A stretch of DNA of 64,000 nucleotides, from positions 1 through 64,000 of the forward strand of contig NZ_SNZV01000002.1 in the NCBI RefSeq assembly GCF_004364125.1, read 5' to 3'. The notes under the pieces are model-generated. The model saw only the letters and a list, made by a program, of their open reading frames with translations. It searched no databases and had not been told where the DNA came from. The position numbers and the translations under genes were made by a program. Positions 52,065 to 60,954 of the stretch are shown here, piece after piece; position 1 is the first letter of the stretch, and every line of letters begins with the position of its first letter. The DNA is from Sphingobacterium paludis. Its GTDB lineage: Bacteria; Bacteroidota; Bacteroidia; Sphingobacteriales; Sphingobacteriaceae.

Positions 52065-54410
52065 TTAATGGAAATGCCCGATCTTAACCCCGAAGGTAAA
52101 GGTTCGCGGCTTCGTTGGGCCATACACATAGTCGGAATCCCGTAGAGGGCCGCTGTCAAAATCTTTCTGGAACGCGTTGAACATATTTTGTACACCGGTA
52201 AACACTTCGACATTAAAGTTCTTTTTTACGGCAAAGGTGTAGCCCAGGCGCAAGTTAAGCTCCATAAAATCGGGAGCGTCCTTAATGATCATCCGGCCAT
52301 CCGGTTGGTAATGCGGTACCAGCATATGACCGGTATACACACCGGTCAAGTCGACGGCAAATTGCTTGGTCGCTTTGATGTTGGTGTTGAGGTAGCCGTA
52401 TACATTTGGCGTACGCATGTAGCGAGATGTTAATATATTGTCTGCGGGATCTTCGCCTTCAAAAATAAGCTGCTGCTCATTATATTTCGCACGCTGGATC
52501 GTTCCGCCGGCTTGTATGCTCAGCGCGTTGGAAGGTGCCACGCTAAGCTCGATGTTGCTTCCATAAACGCGCGAACGACTTCCATTCCGCATTTCCTGCA
52601 GGATGATGTCGGCCTCTTCGGATGTCATCACCGTCGTAAACGGGTTCTGCAGATCGGTAAAAAATCCTTCCACCAATAGGCTGGCCTGTGTGTTTCCAAA
52701 ATTACGCGTGTAGTTCAAGGATCCGGTATACGCATTGGAGTATTCTGTTTCGAGATTCTCGCCCATCAATACAAACACCTGTTGGCCGCCTATAGACGTA
52801 ACGTGCATATCCTCATTAAAAGCCTGCGGCGCACGGAAGCCACGTGCATAGCCTCCTCTAAATTGCAGGGCATCATTGATGTCATATAAAAGGGTTAGCC
52901 GCGGACTGAATGTTCCGAAACTTTGATCCGAGCGACGGTTGTTATTCAGCAAGCTATAGGTGCCGTCAACATAGGTGTAATCGTAGCGTGCACCCATTAA
53001 GGCTTTCAGCTGATCAAACACCTTCCATTCGTATTGCGCGTATGTGCCGATGGCGTGGGTCTTTTGATCGATGCGGCGTTGATAGGCTGGAATTTGGTCT
53101 TCCGTGCGGTTCCCGTTGTATTCTACGCCGGCTGTTATGACATCCCGCTCAAAGTTGTAGTTATATTGCGCTCCGGCAACCATGGCAAAATCATTGGTGG
53201 TGCCATAGGAATTGGCGGCTATCACGCTGTCCTGATGCGTTCTGGCACCACCGAGGCCACCGTAGTAGCTATCGCGGTTGCTTTTTTGCGCAGAAGCGTA
53301 GAGCGATACTTTATGTTTCCAATCTTTGGAATAGTGGTCATACGTGATGCCCCCGATAATAGAATTTGTCTGTATTTGCTCGGTAATATCGGTAAAATGG
53401 GGTGCGAGATCGAGGCGGTCGCCACCTCGGCGAAATTCGTTTAGCACGCTCATATCCACGGTGATCTTATCCTGTTCAGATGGTTTAAAGAATGCTTTAG
53501 CGCCAAAGGTGGTGTTACGCAGCTTCGTGATTTCGGTAAAGCCATCGCCATTTGCATCCCAAGGTTGGCGGTCGCGGTGCATGCCATAAAACGTAACGCC
53601 GTTCATCAAGTCATCTTCTACAAAAGAGGTGTTAAAATCGAGGGTATTATCCCACGAGGTGCCGCCGGTCAAGGAGTTGGTCGACTTAATCTGCCAATCG
53701 TTTTCGACGGGGTCTTTCGTGATGATGTTGATGGTTCCGGCGATTGCATTAGCACCGAAAAGTGCCGATCCGCCGCTCCTGACAACCTCAATACGATCAA
53801 TCATACTGGTCGGTATTTGATCAAGACCATACACGCTATTTAAAGCACTGAATACCGACCGGCTATTGATGAGTATTTGTGAGTAAGCACCTTCCAGCCC
53901 GTTGAGGCGCACTTGGGAAAAGCCGCAATTTTGGCAATTGTTTTCCACGCGCACACCAGGTTGGTAAGCCAACGTCTCGGACATGGCCACGGACTGCGTA
54001 GCGTTAAATAGTTTCTGGCCAAGCACGTTAACGACCACCGGTGCCTCCCGGCGATCCAGGCCATAACGGGTGGCACTAACCACCACTTCGTTAATGTTCA
54101 GATTATCTTCTTGAAGCTGTATCGCAATAGATTCTGCTTTTTGTGCGGCAGTGAGGGTCTTTCTTTGTGTTTGGTAGCCTACCGCGCGGATCACCATGGT
54201 AGACTTATCCTGGGGGACTTTCAAGAGGGTGAATTTTCCTTCGCTATCCGTTGCCGCGGCTATACTGCTGCCGTCTACCAATACCGTTGCCTGTGCGATT
54301 GGCTCGCCTTGTAAATTGCTTACGGTGCCGGTAAGTTGCTGTTGTGCTGCTAGTAAAAAAGGGGTTATAGAAAAAATGGCGGCAACAAGCCATGGGTATA
54401 TTTTTGTCAT
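52065..54410 (-). CDS. TonB-dependent receptor with NCQNCG plug motif
   Basis: 781 aa. Signal peptide (VAAIFSITPFLLAAQ), a carboxypeptidase-regulatory-like domain (LTGTVSNLQGEPIAQATV) and then the plug: NEVVVSATRYGLDRREAPVVV, ENNCQNCGFSQVRLNGLEG (Cys159, Cys162) and LINSRSVFSALNSVYGLDQI. The C-terminal barrel ends FTFGVKIGHFH. It belongs to the CirA/BtuB-like branch for small ligands, not the SusC branch. The NCQNC plug motif, the His-rich neighbour and the thioredoxin suggest metal uptake. The start at 54410 is preferred over 54512 because it begins the signal peptide. Confidence 0.92.
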   Translation of the reverse strand: MTKIYPWLVAAIFSITPFLLAAQQQLTGTVSNLQGEPIAQATVLVDGSSIAAATDSEGKFTLLKVPQDKSTMVIRAVGYQTQRKTLTAAQKAESIAIQLQEDNLNINEVVVSATRYGLDRREAPVVVNVLGQKLFNATQSVAMSETLAYQPGVRVENNCQNCGFSQVRLNGLEGAYSQILINSRSVFSALNSVYGLDQIPTSMIDRIEVVRSGGSALFGANAIAGTINIITKDPVENDWQIKSTNSLTGGTSWDNTLDFNTSFVEDDLMNGVTFYGMHRDRQPWDANGDGFTEITKLRNTTFGAKAFFKPSEQDKITVDMSVLNEFRRGGDRLDLAPHFTDITEQIQTNSIIGGITYDHYSKDWKHKVSLYASAQKSNRDSYYGGLGGARTHQDSVIAANSYGTTNDFAMVAGAQYNYNFERDVITAGVEYNGNRTEDQIPAYQRRIDQKTHAIGTYAQYEWKVFDQLKALMGARYDYTYVDGTYSLLNNNRRSDQSFGTFSPRLTLLYDINDALQFRGGYARGFRAPQAFNEDMHVTSIGGQQVFVLMGENLETEYSNAYTGSLNYTRNFGNTQASLLVEGFFTDLQNPFTTVMTSEEADIILQEMRNGSRSRVYGSNIELSVAPSNALSIQAGGTIQRAKYNEQQLIFEGEDPADNILTSRYMRTPNVYGYLNTNIKATKQFAVDLTGVYTGHMLVPHYQPDGRMIIKDAPDFMELNLRLGYTFAVKKNFNVEVFTGVQNMFNAFQKDFDSGPLRDSDYVYGPTKPRTFTFGVKIGHFH

Positions 54411-54633
54411 GTAAAAAATGTAAAGTGCAACAATCTGCTGTTCCTCTCTACAGAGCCCGCCCTGTCGCCGCTTCGCAAACATGGTCTGCCTAATGCTGTA
54501 TGGACGTTTCAAAAACTACCATAACGATACTCTTCATTTCCTGCCTATCTGACTATAGCAGATACAGGATACGTTCCGGACAGCACCGTGGGTATGGTGG
54601 GTTGTAGAAGGATTAAAAAAGGAAATATGTAAA

Positions 54634-54999
54634 TCAGCCTTGTTGCGGGGGGGCGCGGAGGTTGTAATGAATGATTTCCTGGGAAAGAATTGTTTCTGTT
54701 AGCTCGGCATAGTCTATACGAAGCGTAGTAGGCGTGATGGCCATTTCAAAGACCTGGAGGTCTGGGGCCAAAAACGCGCCGGCAAAGACAACATTCAGGT
54801 ATTGGATCTCCGCATCAGAGTCATGATGATGCGGCTGTCCTTTTTTGGTAAAGTCGTAAGGGTGAACGTGGGTAATAATCTCACCGGTGGAGGTTACCTC
54901 CTTGTGCATAAAAACAACACCACTGATAATAATGGCGACGGTCCACGCGCTTAAGAAATAAGCAATGAGGGAACGGTATGTATGTGTTAATCTATGCAT
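54634..54999 (-). CDS. small membrane protein with His-rich loop
   Basis: 121 aa, family unknown to me. One transmembrane segment (about 10-30, LIAYFLSAWTVAIIISGVVF) is followed by THVHPYDFTKKGQPHHHDSD, with five His close together (44, 46, 57-59), a plausible metal-binding loop outside the membrane. The C-terminal half has no recognised motif. The start at 54999 is chosen over 55020 because the 55020 ATG lies inside the panD terminator hairpin. It is directly upstream of the TonB receptor and is predicted to work with it. The very short space after the terminator leaves its promoter unclear. Confidence 0.7.
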   Translation of the reverse strand: MHRLTHTYRSLIAYFLSAWTVAIIISGVVFMHKEVTSTGEIITHVHPYDFTKKGQPHHHDSDAEIQYLNVVFAGAFLAPDLQVFEMAITPTTLRIDYAELTETILSQEIIHYNLRAPPQQG

Positions 55000-55000
55000 C

Positions 55001-55035
55001 AAAAAATATAGCGCTACCAAACGGATAGCGCTATA
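55001..55035 (-). terminator. panD terminator
   Basis: A 10-bp perfect stem (55007-55016 with 55026-55035, TATAGCGCTA) has a 9-base loop and is followed by TTTTTT on the minus strand. It ends 1 bp before the start of the next gene. Confidence 0.88.
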
Positions 55036-55057
55036 AAATTAGGGAATGCTTTTGATA

Positions 55058-55408
55058 TTATGCAATTAATTTATTGTTATCATCTGGGAAAACTAAGCCT
55101 GGTTTATGCGCTTTGGCCTCTTCGGGCGTCATGTGTGCATACGAAATGATAATGACGATATCACCGACCTGTACCATGCGGGCTGCCGCGCCGTTCAGGC
55201 ATATGGTGCCGGTTCCTCGCTCACCAGGGATGACATACGTTTCCAAACGAGCACCATTGTTGTTGTTTACAATCTGAACTTTCTCATTGGCAACGATGTT
55301 AGCGGCATCCATCAAATCTTCATCTATCGTGATACTCCCCACATAGTTCAATTCAGCCTGCGTAACACGCACACGGTGAATTTTCGATTTCATTACTTCA
55401 ATTAACAT
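55058..55408 (-). CDS. panD: aspartate 1-decarboxylase precursor
   Basis: 116 aa. It has the self-cleavage site Gly24-Ser25 (NYVGSITID) that generates the pyruvoyl cofactor, and [20 protein letters not shown]. It makes beta-alanine from aspartate for pantothenate synthesis. It sits 133 bp downstream of panC in the same direction with its own terminator, so panC-panD is a pantothenate unit. Confidence 0.96.
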   Translation of the reverse strand: MLIEVMKSKIHRVRVTQAELNYVGSITIDEDLMDAANIVANEKVQIVNNNNGARLETYVIPGERGTGTICLNGAAARMVQVGDIVIIISYAHMTPEEAKAHKPGLVFPDDNNKLIA

Positions 55409-55541
55409 ACTGCAAAATTACCGTATTTTTTTTGAAAGTCTATATTCTGCTTGTCAGAAAGCAATGCCTTACTAGCCTTGCCATGCCTTTTTGCATTTTT
55501 TTTTATTGGTAAACAGCATTTTGTGCGCGCAAAAATGACAT

Positions 55542-56387
55542 TTACGTTAAGATCATATTGTCGATAAGACGCACACCTTCGATCCACGCGACGACAAGAG
55601 CCACGTAAGTTTCTCCGGGCTCAATTTGGGTTGCTTCTTCTAGGGTGCGGGCCGTGCATACAGCGAGATACTCTACCGTTATTCCCTCGTCTTCCGTAAG
55701 TATATGCAGCGCCTCTTCCTTTACCTCGGGTATAGCATTATTGTGAATATGCGCTTTGATATAAGATAGCGAACGGAAAATGGCAAGCGCTTTTTGTTTT
55801 CCTGTTTCGGAAAGACGCGTATTGCGCGAGCTGAGCGCCAATCCTTCTTTACTGCGTACTGTTGGACAGATATGTATATGAACTGGTAGCTCTTTTAGCT
55901 CTACCAAGCGTTGTATGACCATTACTTGCTGGAAATCTTTCTGACCAAAACAGGCGATATCAGGCTCAACCAAGCGAAAGAGTTTATAAACGATCTGCGT
56001 TACCCCTTGAAAGTGCCCCGGTCGTTTTTCACCTTCCCAAAGGCTATCTAGGCGGCCGAGATCGATATGCCAAGACGCGTCGTCTGATGGGTACATTTCA
56101 TCCACGGTAGGCATAAAGAGGATGTTGCAGCCCGCATCCTTGAGAAGCTTCATGTCATTTTCAATAGGCCGTGGATATTTTTCGAGATCTTTCGGGTCGT
56201 TAAACTGCGTCGGATTCACAAAAATGCTGCAAACCACGATATCGGCCAGCTGCTGTGCTTCCTGAATTAGGGATAGATGCCCTTCGTGCAGGGCGCCCAT
56301 GGTGGGCACTAACGCTATTTTTTGATTTCCCTGTCGGTGAGCGTGCAGTTCGTTCTGCAACCCTTCTTTGCTTTGTATTGTTACCAC
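55542..56387 (-). CDS. panC: pantothenate synthetase
   Basis: 281 aa. The motifs ALVPTMGALHEGHLSLI (HIGH-like) and VCSIFVNPTQFNDPKDLEKYPR are present, with ACFGQKDFQQVMVIQRLV and RSKEGLALSSRNTRL further on. It joins pantoate and beta-alanine using ATP. The start codon is GTG (no in-frame ATG nearby fits the family N-terminus). It is divergent from the GT5-like gene across 144 bp. Confidence 0.95.
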   Translation of the reverse strand: MVTIQSKEGLQNELHAHRQGNQKIALVPTMGALHEGHLSLIQEAQQLADIVVCSIFVNPTQFNDPKDLEKYPRPIENDMKLLKDAGCNILFMPTVDEMYPSDDASWHIDLGRLDSLWEGEKRPGHFQGVTQIVYKLFRLVEPDIACFGQKDFQQVMVIQRLVELKELPVHIHICPTVRSKEGLALSSRNTRLSETGKQKALAIFRSLSYIKAHIHNNAIPEVKEEALHILTEDEGITVEYLAVCTARTLEEATQIEPGETYVALVVAWIEGVRLIDNMILT

Positions 56388-56481
56388 GTTGAAAGCTTAA
56401 AAATGCGTGTAAAATTGCATAAATAAATTGGGAATATAAAGTTGTGAAAACTAAGTAATTGTAAAATCCATAAAATATGTG

Positions 56482-56489
56482 TACCTTTG
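56482..56489 (+). promoter_or_regulatory. promoter of the GT5-like gene
   Basis: TACCTTTG (-7) has a TTG at 56459-56461 some 20 bp upstream. This is the best-matched -33/-7 pair seen in the window. Confidence 0.7.
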
Positions 56490-56531
56490 TGTACCGATTT
56501 TACTATTCGATAAATAAAAAAACAATTGGAG

Positions 56532-57359
56532 ATGGCAAAAACGAAAATATTGTTTGTAACCCATGAGATGTCGCCTTTCCTTGAAATAAGTAAAATTTCT
56601 GAAATTACACGCCAATTACCACAAGCTATGCAGGAGAAAGGATTTGAAATCCGGATTCTAATGCCACGTTTTGGTAATATCAACGAGCGCAGAAATCGTC
56701 TTCATGAAGTGATAAGGTTGTCGGGAATGAACATCGTGGTGGATAACAATGATAATCCGCTCATTATTAAAGTAGCTTCATTACCTGCTGCACGTATGCA
56801 GGTTTATTTTTTGGATAATGAAGAGTATTTCCAGCGGAAAAAAGTTTTTCGTGATGAGAAGGGTGAGTTTTTTGCAGATAATAACGAGCGGTCGTTGTTT
56901 TTCTGTAAGGGCGCGCTAGAGACAGTGAAAAAGCTGGGTTGGTCGCCAGATGTGGTGCATTGTCACGGCTGGTTTGCAGCGATGGTTCCGGCTTATTTAA
57001 AGACGGCGTACAAGGATGATCCGGCTTTCAAAGATGCAAAGGTGATGTATTCGCTTTACGCAAACGAGGAGTTTGGTTCGTTAGGATCCAAGTATGGAGA
57101 AATGGCGGCGCAGGTGGATATGTCTGCCGAAGAAGCTGCTCCGTATGGCGATGGTTCTTACGTTGATCTTTACAAAGGTGCACTATCGTTTACGGATATT
57201 GCCGTATTCCCTGACGGGGAGGTACATCCGGAATTGAAAGCGTACATTGAAGAAAAAGGTATCCGTAGCTTTTCACCCGATGGAGATGAAGACTACGAAG
57301 GATTTTCCGATGTCTTCGACGAGTTTTCAACTGTTGATGCCGAGGTTGCATCAGCCTAA
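56532..57359 (+). CDS. stand-alone degenerate GT5 (glycogen-synthase-like) N-terminal domain
   Basis: 276 aa, compared with about 480 for a full glycogen synthase. It has only the N-terminal half: KILFVTHEMSPFLEISKISE, DVVHCHGWFAAMVPAYLKTA and KGALSFTDIAVF. The KTGGL-type nucleotide-sugar loop is replaced by KISEI, and HDW is HGW. The C-terminal GT-B domain is missing, replaced by a short acidic tail (PDGDEDYEGF). Glycosyltransferase activity is therefore unlikely. It is divergent from panC. The start at 56532 is chosen because the ORF's TTG at 56526 is unneeded and GGAG precedes the ATG. Confidence 0.85.
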   Translation: MAKTKILFVTHEMSPFLEISKISEITRQLPQAMQEKGFEIRILMPRFGNINERRNRLHEVIRLSGMNIVVDNNDNPLIIKVASLPAARMQVYFLDNEEYFQRKKVFRDEKGEFFADNNERSLFFCKGALETVKKLGWSPDVVHCHGWFAAMVPAYLKTAYKDDPAFKDAKVMYSLYANEEFGSLGSKYGEMAAQVDMSAEEAAPYGDGSYVDLYKGALSFTDIAVFPDGEVHPELKAYIEEKGIRSFSPDGDEDYEGFSDVFDEFSTVDAEVASA

Positions 57360-57383
57360 GTTTTTTACTATTAATGATTATAG

Positions 57384-57407
57384 AGGCGCTGCAAAGCGCC
57401 TTTTTTT
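57384..57407 (+). terminator. terminator of the GT5-like gene
   Basis: A 7-bp stem (AGGCGCT/AGCGCCT), GCAA tetraloop and seven T. Confidence 0.92.
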
Positions 57408-57526
57408 GTGTCGCCCCCTAGCGAACTGTGCGCCTTTCTTGTTTACCATGAAGTTTTTACGTATTTTGGATGGATACAACCTGTACATCTAATTCAGGTA
57501 CGCTAATCATGCTAAACCACATAAAC

Positions 57527-58924
57527 ATGGAGAATTTCTCAAGAAGATCATTTTTACAGTCTATTGCGCTGCTTGCTGCCGGATCGGCCGTTTCCTTGCC
57601 TGCCAATGCGTTTGGTTTGTCTCGAAAACTGAGGGTTACCTTGGTAGGCACCGGTATACGAGGTGTTTCCTTTTGGGGGCGCCGCTTGGTGGAACAGTAT
57701 GCCGAGCAGTTGGAATTTGTCGGGCTAAGCGATATCAATCCAGGCCGCTTGCAGTATGGAAAGCAGTTTATGAAAGTAGATTGCCCAACCTTTGTCAGCT
57801 TCACCGACATGCTCCGCAAAACCAAACCCGATTTGGTTATCGTGTGTACGGTAGATGCAACGCACCATGAGCAGATTATTGAGGGTCTGGCCGCAGGCTG
57901 TGATGTGCTCACGGAAAAGCCGCTAACCACCGATGAAATAAAAGCGCAAGCCATTTTGAATGCTGAACGCCAGTATGGCAAGAAATTGATTGTAGGCTTT
58001 AATTATCGTTGGAGCCCATACATGACAAAAATCAAAGAGTTGCTCATGAAAGGCGAAATTGGCGAGATTACATCCGTAGATTTTAATTGGTATCTCAATA
58101 ACCACCATGGAGCATCGTATTTCCGTCGCTGGCACGGGCTGATGAGCAAAGGAGGATCGCTATGGATACACAAAGCTACACACCATTTTGATCTATTGAA
58201 TTGGTGGCTTGATTCGGAGCCTGAGGAGGTCTTTGCGTATGGGGCATTAGAACACTATGGTAAAAATGGGCCTTTTCGTGGCGCCAGTTGCCGGACCTGT
58301 TCCCATACGAAGGAATGCGATTACTACTGGGATATCACAAAAGATTCGCAAGCCATGCATCTGTATGTCGATAACGAAGAGCATGATGGCTACATTCGTG
58401 ATGGCTGTGTATACCGGCAAGAAATTGATATTTATGATAAGATGTCTGCGCAAATTAAATATGCAAATGGCGTTATCGCAAATTACTCCCTAACGACCTA
58501 TTCGCCATTTGAGGGTTGGCGTATCGCCTTCAATGGACAGAAAGGACGTGTCGAAGCCTGGCTAGACATTCCGTGGATGAAAAATGATAGCCTAGATCAA
58601 GAGGAGCTGCATGCGGCGGAAATGGCGCAGCGGGAGCAAACGGATGTGATTCATGAGCCCCTCGTGCTCTACAAGAATTGGGCGGATTATCAGGTTATTC
58701 AGGTGTCTAGCGAACGGGCAGGGCACGGTGGTGGTGACCGGCGCCTGCACGATAAGCTATTCAAGCATCCGGAAGCGGCAGACCCTTATGGCCACGCGGC
58801 CGGGCTGCGCGATGGCGTGATGTCTGTGCTGATTGGTGTAGCGGCAAGAAATAGCATTACGCAAGGAAGACCGATAAAAATTGATTCGTTAACGGATTTA
58901 AAACCTAAACAAAAAAGAGGATAG
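57527..58924 (+). CDS. Tat-exported Gfo/Idh/MocA-family oxidoreductase
   Basis: 465 aa. A Tat signal (FSRRSFLQSIALLAAGS) directs it across the inner membrane folded. The Rossmann NAD-binding domain (VTLVGTGIRG, 38-46) and EKP (130-132) are typical, as is the substrate domain with GGSLWIHKATHHFDLLNWW. A cysteine cluster (CRTCSHTKEC, about 265-274) is unusual and may bind metal. Exported members of this family oxidise or hydrolyse sugars or inositols with a tightly bound cofactor. The start at 57527 is chosen at the Tat signal rather than the earlier in-frame ATG at 57470. The substrate is unknown. Confidence 0.88.
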   Translation: MENFSRRSFLQSIALLAAGSAVSLPANAFGLSRKLRVTLVGTGIRGVSFWGRRLVEQYAEQLEFVGLSDINPGRLQYGKQFMKVDCPTFVSFTDMLRKTKPDLVIVCTVDATHHEQIIEGLAAGCDVLTEKPLTTDEIKAQAILNAERQYGKKLIVGFNYRWSPYMTKIKELLMKGEIGEITSVDFNWYLNNHHGASYFRRWHGLMSKGGSLWIHKATHHFDLLNWWLDSEPEEVFAYGALEHYGKNGPFRGASCRTCSHTKECDYYWDITKDSQAMHLYVDNEEHDGYIRDGCVYRQEIDIYDKMSAQIKYANGVIANYSLTTYSPFEGWRIAFNGQKGRVEAWLDIPWMKNDSLDQEELHAAEMAQREQTDVIHEPLVLYKNWADYQVIQVSSERAGHGGGDRRLHDKLFKHPEAADPYGHAAGLRDGVMSVLIGVAARNSITQGRPIKIDSLTDLKPKQKRG

Positions 58925-59002
58925 GGAAAGCATTTTTTAGCATATGTAAAAGGAATTTGCTACCGGCGTTCGGATATTTGTAGTCGAAAAATAAGAACGA
59001 CT

Positions 59003-59332
59003 ATGAACTGGATTATCTTAATTATTGCGGGTCTATTTGAAGTAGGGTTTACTTCATGCCTAGGGAAAGCGAAAATGACTACTGGAACTGAAATGTACAG
59101 TTGGTATACGGGGTTTGGGATTTGCTTGCTGATTAGTATGCTCTTGTTAATGCGGGCCACACAAACGTTACCGCTAGGAACTGCTTATGCCGTTTGGACA
59201 GGGATTGGTGCCGTGGGAACGGTGCTGGTCGGTATTTTGATTTTCAAAGAACCGGCCGATTTTTGGCGTGTGTTTTTCATCTTTACGTTGATTGCATCCA
59301 TCATCGGGCTGAAAGTTGTTTCGTCACATTAA
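59003..59332 (+). CDS. SMR-family small multidrug/guanidinium transporter (SugE/Gdx-like)
   Basis: 109 aa, four transmembrane segments. The N-terminal NWIILIIAGLFEVGFTSCLG carries the membrane Glu that couples transport in SMR proteins. The third segment contains LPLGTAYAVWTGIGAVGTVLVG. It matches the SugE/Gdx branch, whose characterised members export guanidinium. No guanidine riboswitch was recognised upstream and no partner subunit is adjacent, so a homodimer is expected. Confidence 0.88.
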   Translation: MNWIILIIAGLFEVGFTSCLGKAKMTTGTEMYSWYTGFGICLLISMLLLMRATQTLPLGTAYAVWTGIGAVGTVLVGILIFKEPADFWRVFFIFTLIASIIGLKVVSSH

Positions 59333-59347
59333 TACCAAAATTTTACG

Positions 59348-59355
59348 TACTTTTG
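59348..59355 (+). promoter_or_regulatory. -7 box for prfA
   Basis: TACTTTTG fits TAnnTTTG. The leader would be about 50 bases and contains a 6-bp hairpin (TAGGCT/AGCCTA, about 59371-59391). Confidence 0.55.
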
Positions 59356-59406
59356 TGGCTATAAAAAAGATAGGCTCGCTGTCGCAGCCTAGTAGCTGTA
59401 AGTATT

Positions 59407-60480
59407 ATGTTAGAGAAATTACAAGCCATAAAAGAACGATGGGAAGAGGTGGAAGCTGAACTTAGCAACCCTGATACCATCAACGATATGAAACGCTTTG
59501 CGAAGTTAAACAAGGAATATAAAGACTTGGGAAAAATCGTAGAGCAATATCATATCTATAAAAATATCGTGAGCAACATGGATGCGAACAAAGACATCCT
59601 TGTGAACGAGAAAGATCAGGAATTGCGGGAGATGGCGAAGGAAGAGCAAGATATGCTGTATACCCAAAAGGAAGAGAAAGAAGAGGAAATCCGGTTGATG
59701 CTTATTCCGAAAGATCCCGAAGATGGTAAGAATGCGATTCTCGAAATCCGAGGTGGAACAGGTGGTGATGAAGCGGCTTTGTTTGCTGGTGACCTATACC
59801 GCATGTATACGCGCTATTTCGAAACGAAAGGTTGGCGCAATGAAGTCATGGACGTGACGGAAGGCACTTCTGGTGGCTACAAGGAGGTTATTCTCAAAGT
59901 AATCGGCGAGGATGTATACGGGCAGTTGAAGTATGAATCTGGCGTGCACCGCGTGCAACGGGTGCCAGACACAGAAACGCAAGGTCGCGTGCATACCTCA
60001 GCAGCTTCTGTGGCTGTGTTGCCCGAAGCAGAAGATGTCGACGTGGAAATCAATCCGGGCGATATTGAGCTGCAAACATCACGTTCCGGCGGTGCCGGTG
60101 GGCAGAACGTAAACAAGGTGGAAACCAAGGTACAGTTAACGCACAAACCTTCGGGCATTGTCGTGGTCTGTCAGGTTGAACGTTCGCAATTAGCCAACCG
60201 CGAGCTGGCTATGGAGATGCTGCGTAATAAGCTATATGAGCTAGAAGTACAGAAAAAACATGGCGATGTGGCTGCAAAGCGTAAGACGATGGTCTCCACT
60301 GGTGACCGTTCTGCAAAGGTACGTACCTACAATTATCCGCAAGGCCGGGTTACCGAGCACCGCATAGGAATGACGATGTATAATTTGCCAGCTATTATGG
60401 ATGGTGATATTCAAGGTATTATCGACGCGTTGCAATTTGCGGAAAATGCAGAAAAGATGAAAGAGGGCGCTGTAGAGTAG
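59407..60480 (+). CDS. prfA: peptide chain release factor 1
   Basis: 357 aa. The peptidyl-tRNA hydrolysis motif [21 protein letters not shown] (GGQ) and [27 protein letters not shown] are typical of RF1, which reads UAA and UAG. RF2 would carry the SPF anticodon-like motif and a different N-terminal extension. Three tRNA-Asp genes follow after 70 bp. Confidence 0.95.
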   Translation: MLEKLQAIKERWEEVEAELSNPDTINDMKRFAKLNKEYKDLGKIVEQYHIYKNIVSNMDANKDILVNEKDQELREMAKEEQDMLYTQKEEKEEEIRLMLIPKDPEDGKNAILEIRGGTGGDEAALFAGDLYRMYTRYFETKGWRNEVMDVTEGTSGGYKEVILKVIGEDVYGQLKYESGVHRVQRVPDTETQGRVHTSAASVAVLPEAEDVDVEINPGDIELQTSRSGGAGGQNVNKVETKVQLTHKPSGIVVVCQVERSQLANRELAMEMLRNKLYELEVQKKHGDVAAKRKTMVSTGDRSAKVRTYNYPQGRVTEHRIGMTMYNLPAIMDGDIQGIIDALQFAENAEKMKEGAVE

Positions 60481-60518
60481 TTTTTTCAAAAAAGTTTAGC
60501 GGATATAGAAATAAACAC

Positions 60519-60526
60519 TATATTTG
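60519..60526 (+). promoter_or_regulatory. -7 box for the tRNA-Asp array
   Basis: TATATTTG fits TAnnTTTG. The transcript would start near 60531, where a perfect 6-bp hairpin (CCTTCT-CGCA-AGAAGG, 60531-60546) precedes the first tRNA at 60552. Confidence 0.75.
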
Positions 60527-60551
60527 CACACCTTCTCGCAAGAAGGGTTTA

Positions 60552-60625
60552 GGTCTGGTAGTTCAGCTGGTTAGAATACATGCCTGTCACGCATGGGGTC
60601 GCGGGTTCGAGTCCCGTCCAGACCG
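60552..60625 (+). tRNA. tRNA-Asp (GTC), copy 1
   Basis: 74 nt with a full cloverleaf: acceptor GGTCTGG/CCAGACC, discriminator G, anticodon loop CTGTCAC giving GTC (60586-60588), TTCGAGT T-loop. CCA is not encoded. Confidence 0.97.
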
Positions 60626-60683
60626 CTAAAAAATTAGAAGTTTAGCTTCAAAACGTTCTTAAACATACACTTTAAAAGAAATT

Positions 60684-60757
60684 GGTCTGGTAGTTCAGCT
60701 GGTTAGAATACATGCCTGTCACGCATGGGGTCGCGGGTTCGAGTCCCGTCCAGACCG
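60684..60757 (+). tRNA. tRNA-Asp (GTC), copy 2
   Basis: Identical in all 74 bases to copies 1 and 3. The spacer to copy 1 is 58 bp. Confidence 0.97.
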
Positions 60758-60788
60758 CTCAATTTTTTGTTACTCTTTTAAAGACTTT

Positions 60789-60862
60789 GGTCTGGTAGTT
60801 CAGCTGGTTAGAATACATGCCTGTCACGCATGGGGTCGCGGGTTCGAGTCCCGTCCAGACCG
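60789..60862 (+). tRNA. tRNA-Asp (GTC), copy 3
   Basis: Identical to copies 1 and 2, 31 bp after copy 2. A terminator follows it, so the three are probably processed from one transcript. Confidence 0.97.
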
Positions 60863-60865
60863 CTC

Positions 60866-60901
60866 AAAAAAGCGCCTCTTGTAAAAGAAGCGCTTTTTTT
60901 T
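60866..60901 (+). terminator. tRNA array terminator
   Basis: A stem AAAAAAGCGC/GCGCTTTTTT extends inward by TCTT/AAGA with a GTAA loop and is followed by T-run. Only copy 3 has one. Confidence 0.92.
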
Positions 60902-60954
60902 GTTTATACAGATTGCTGGTAATAGAATTTAGTAAGAAATACGAGCAGCTAAAA

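Noticed and set aside
58925-59002. Guanidine riboswitch upstream of the SMR transporter
   Set aside because: The gap is only 78 bp and no ykkC-type, mini-ykkC-type or other guanidine aptamer motif was recognised.
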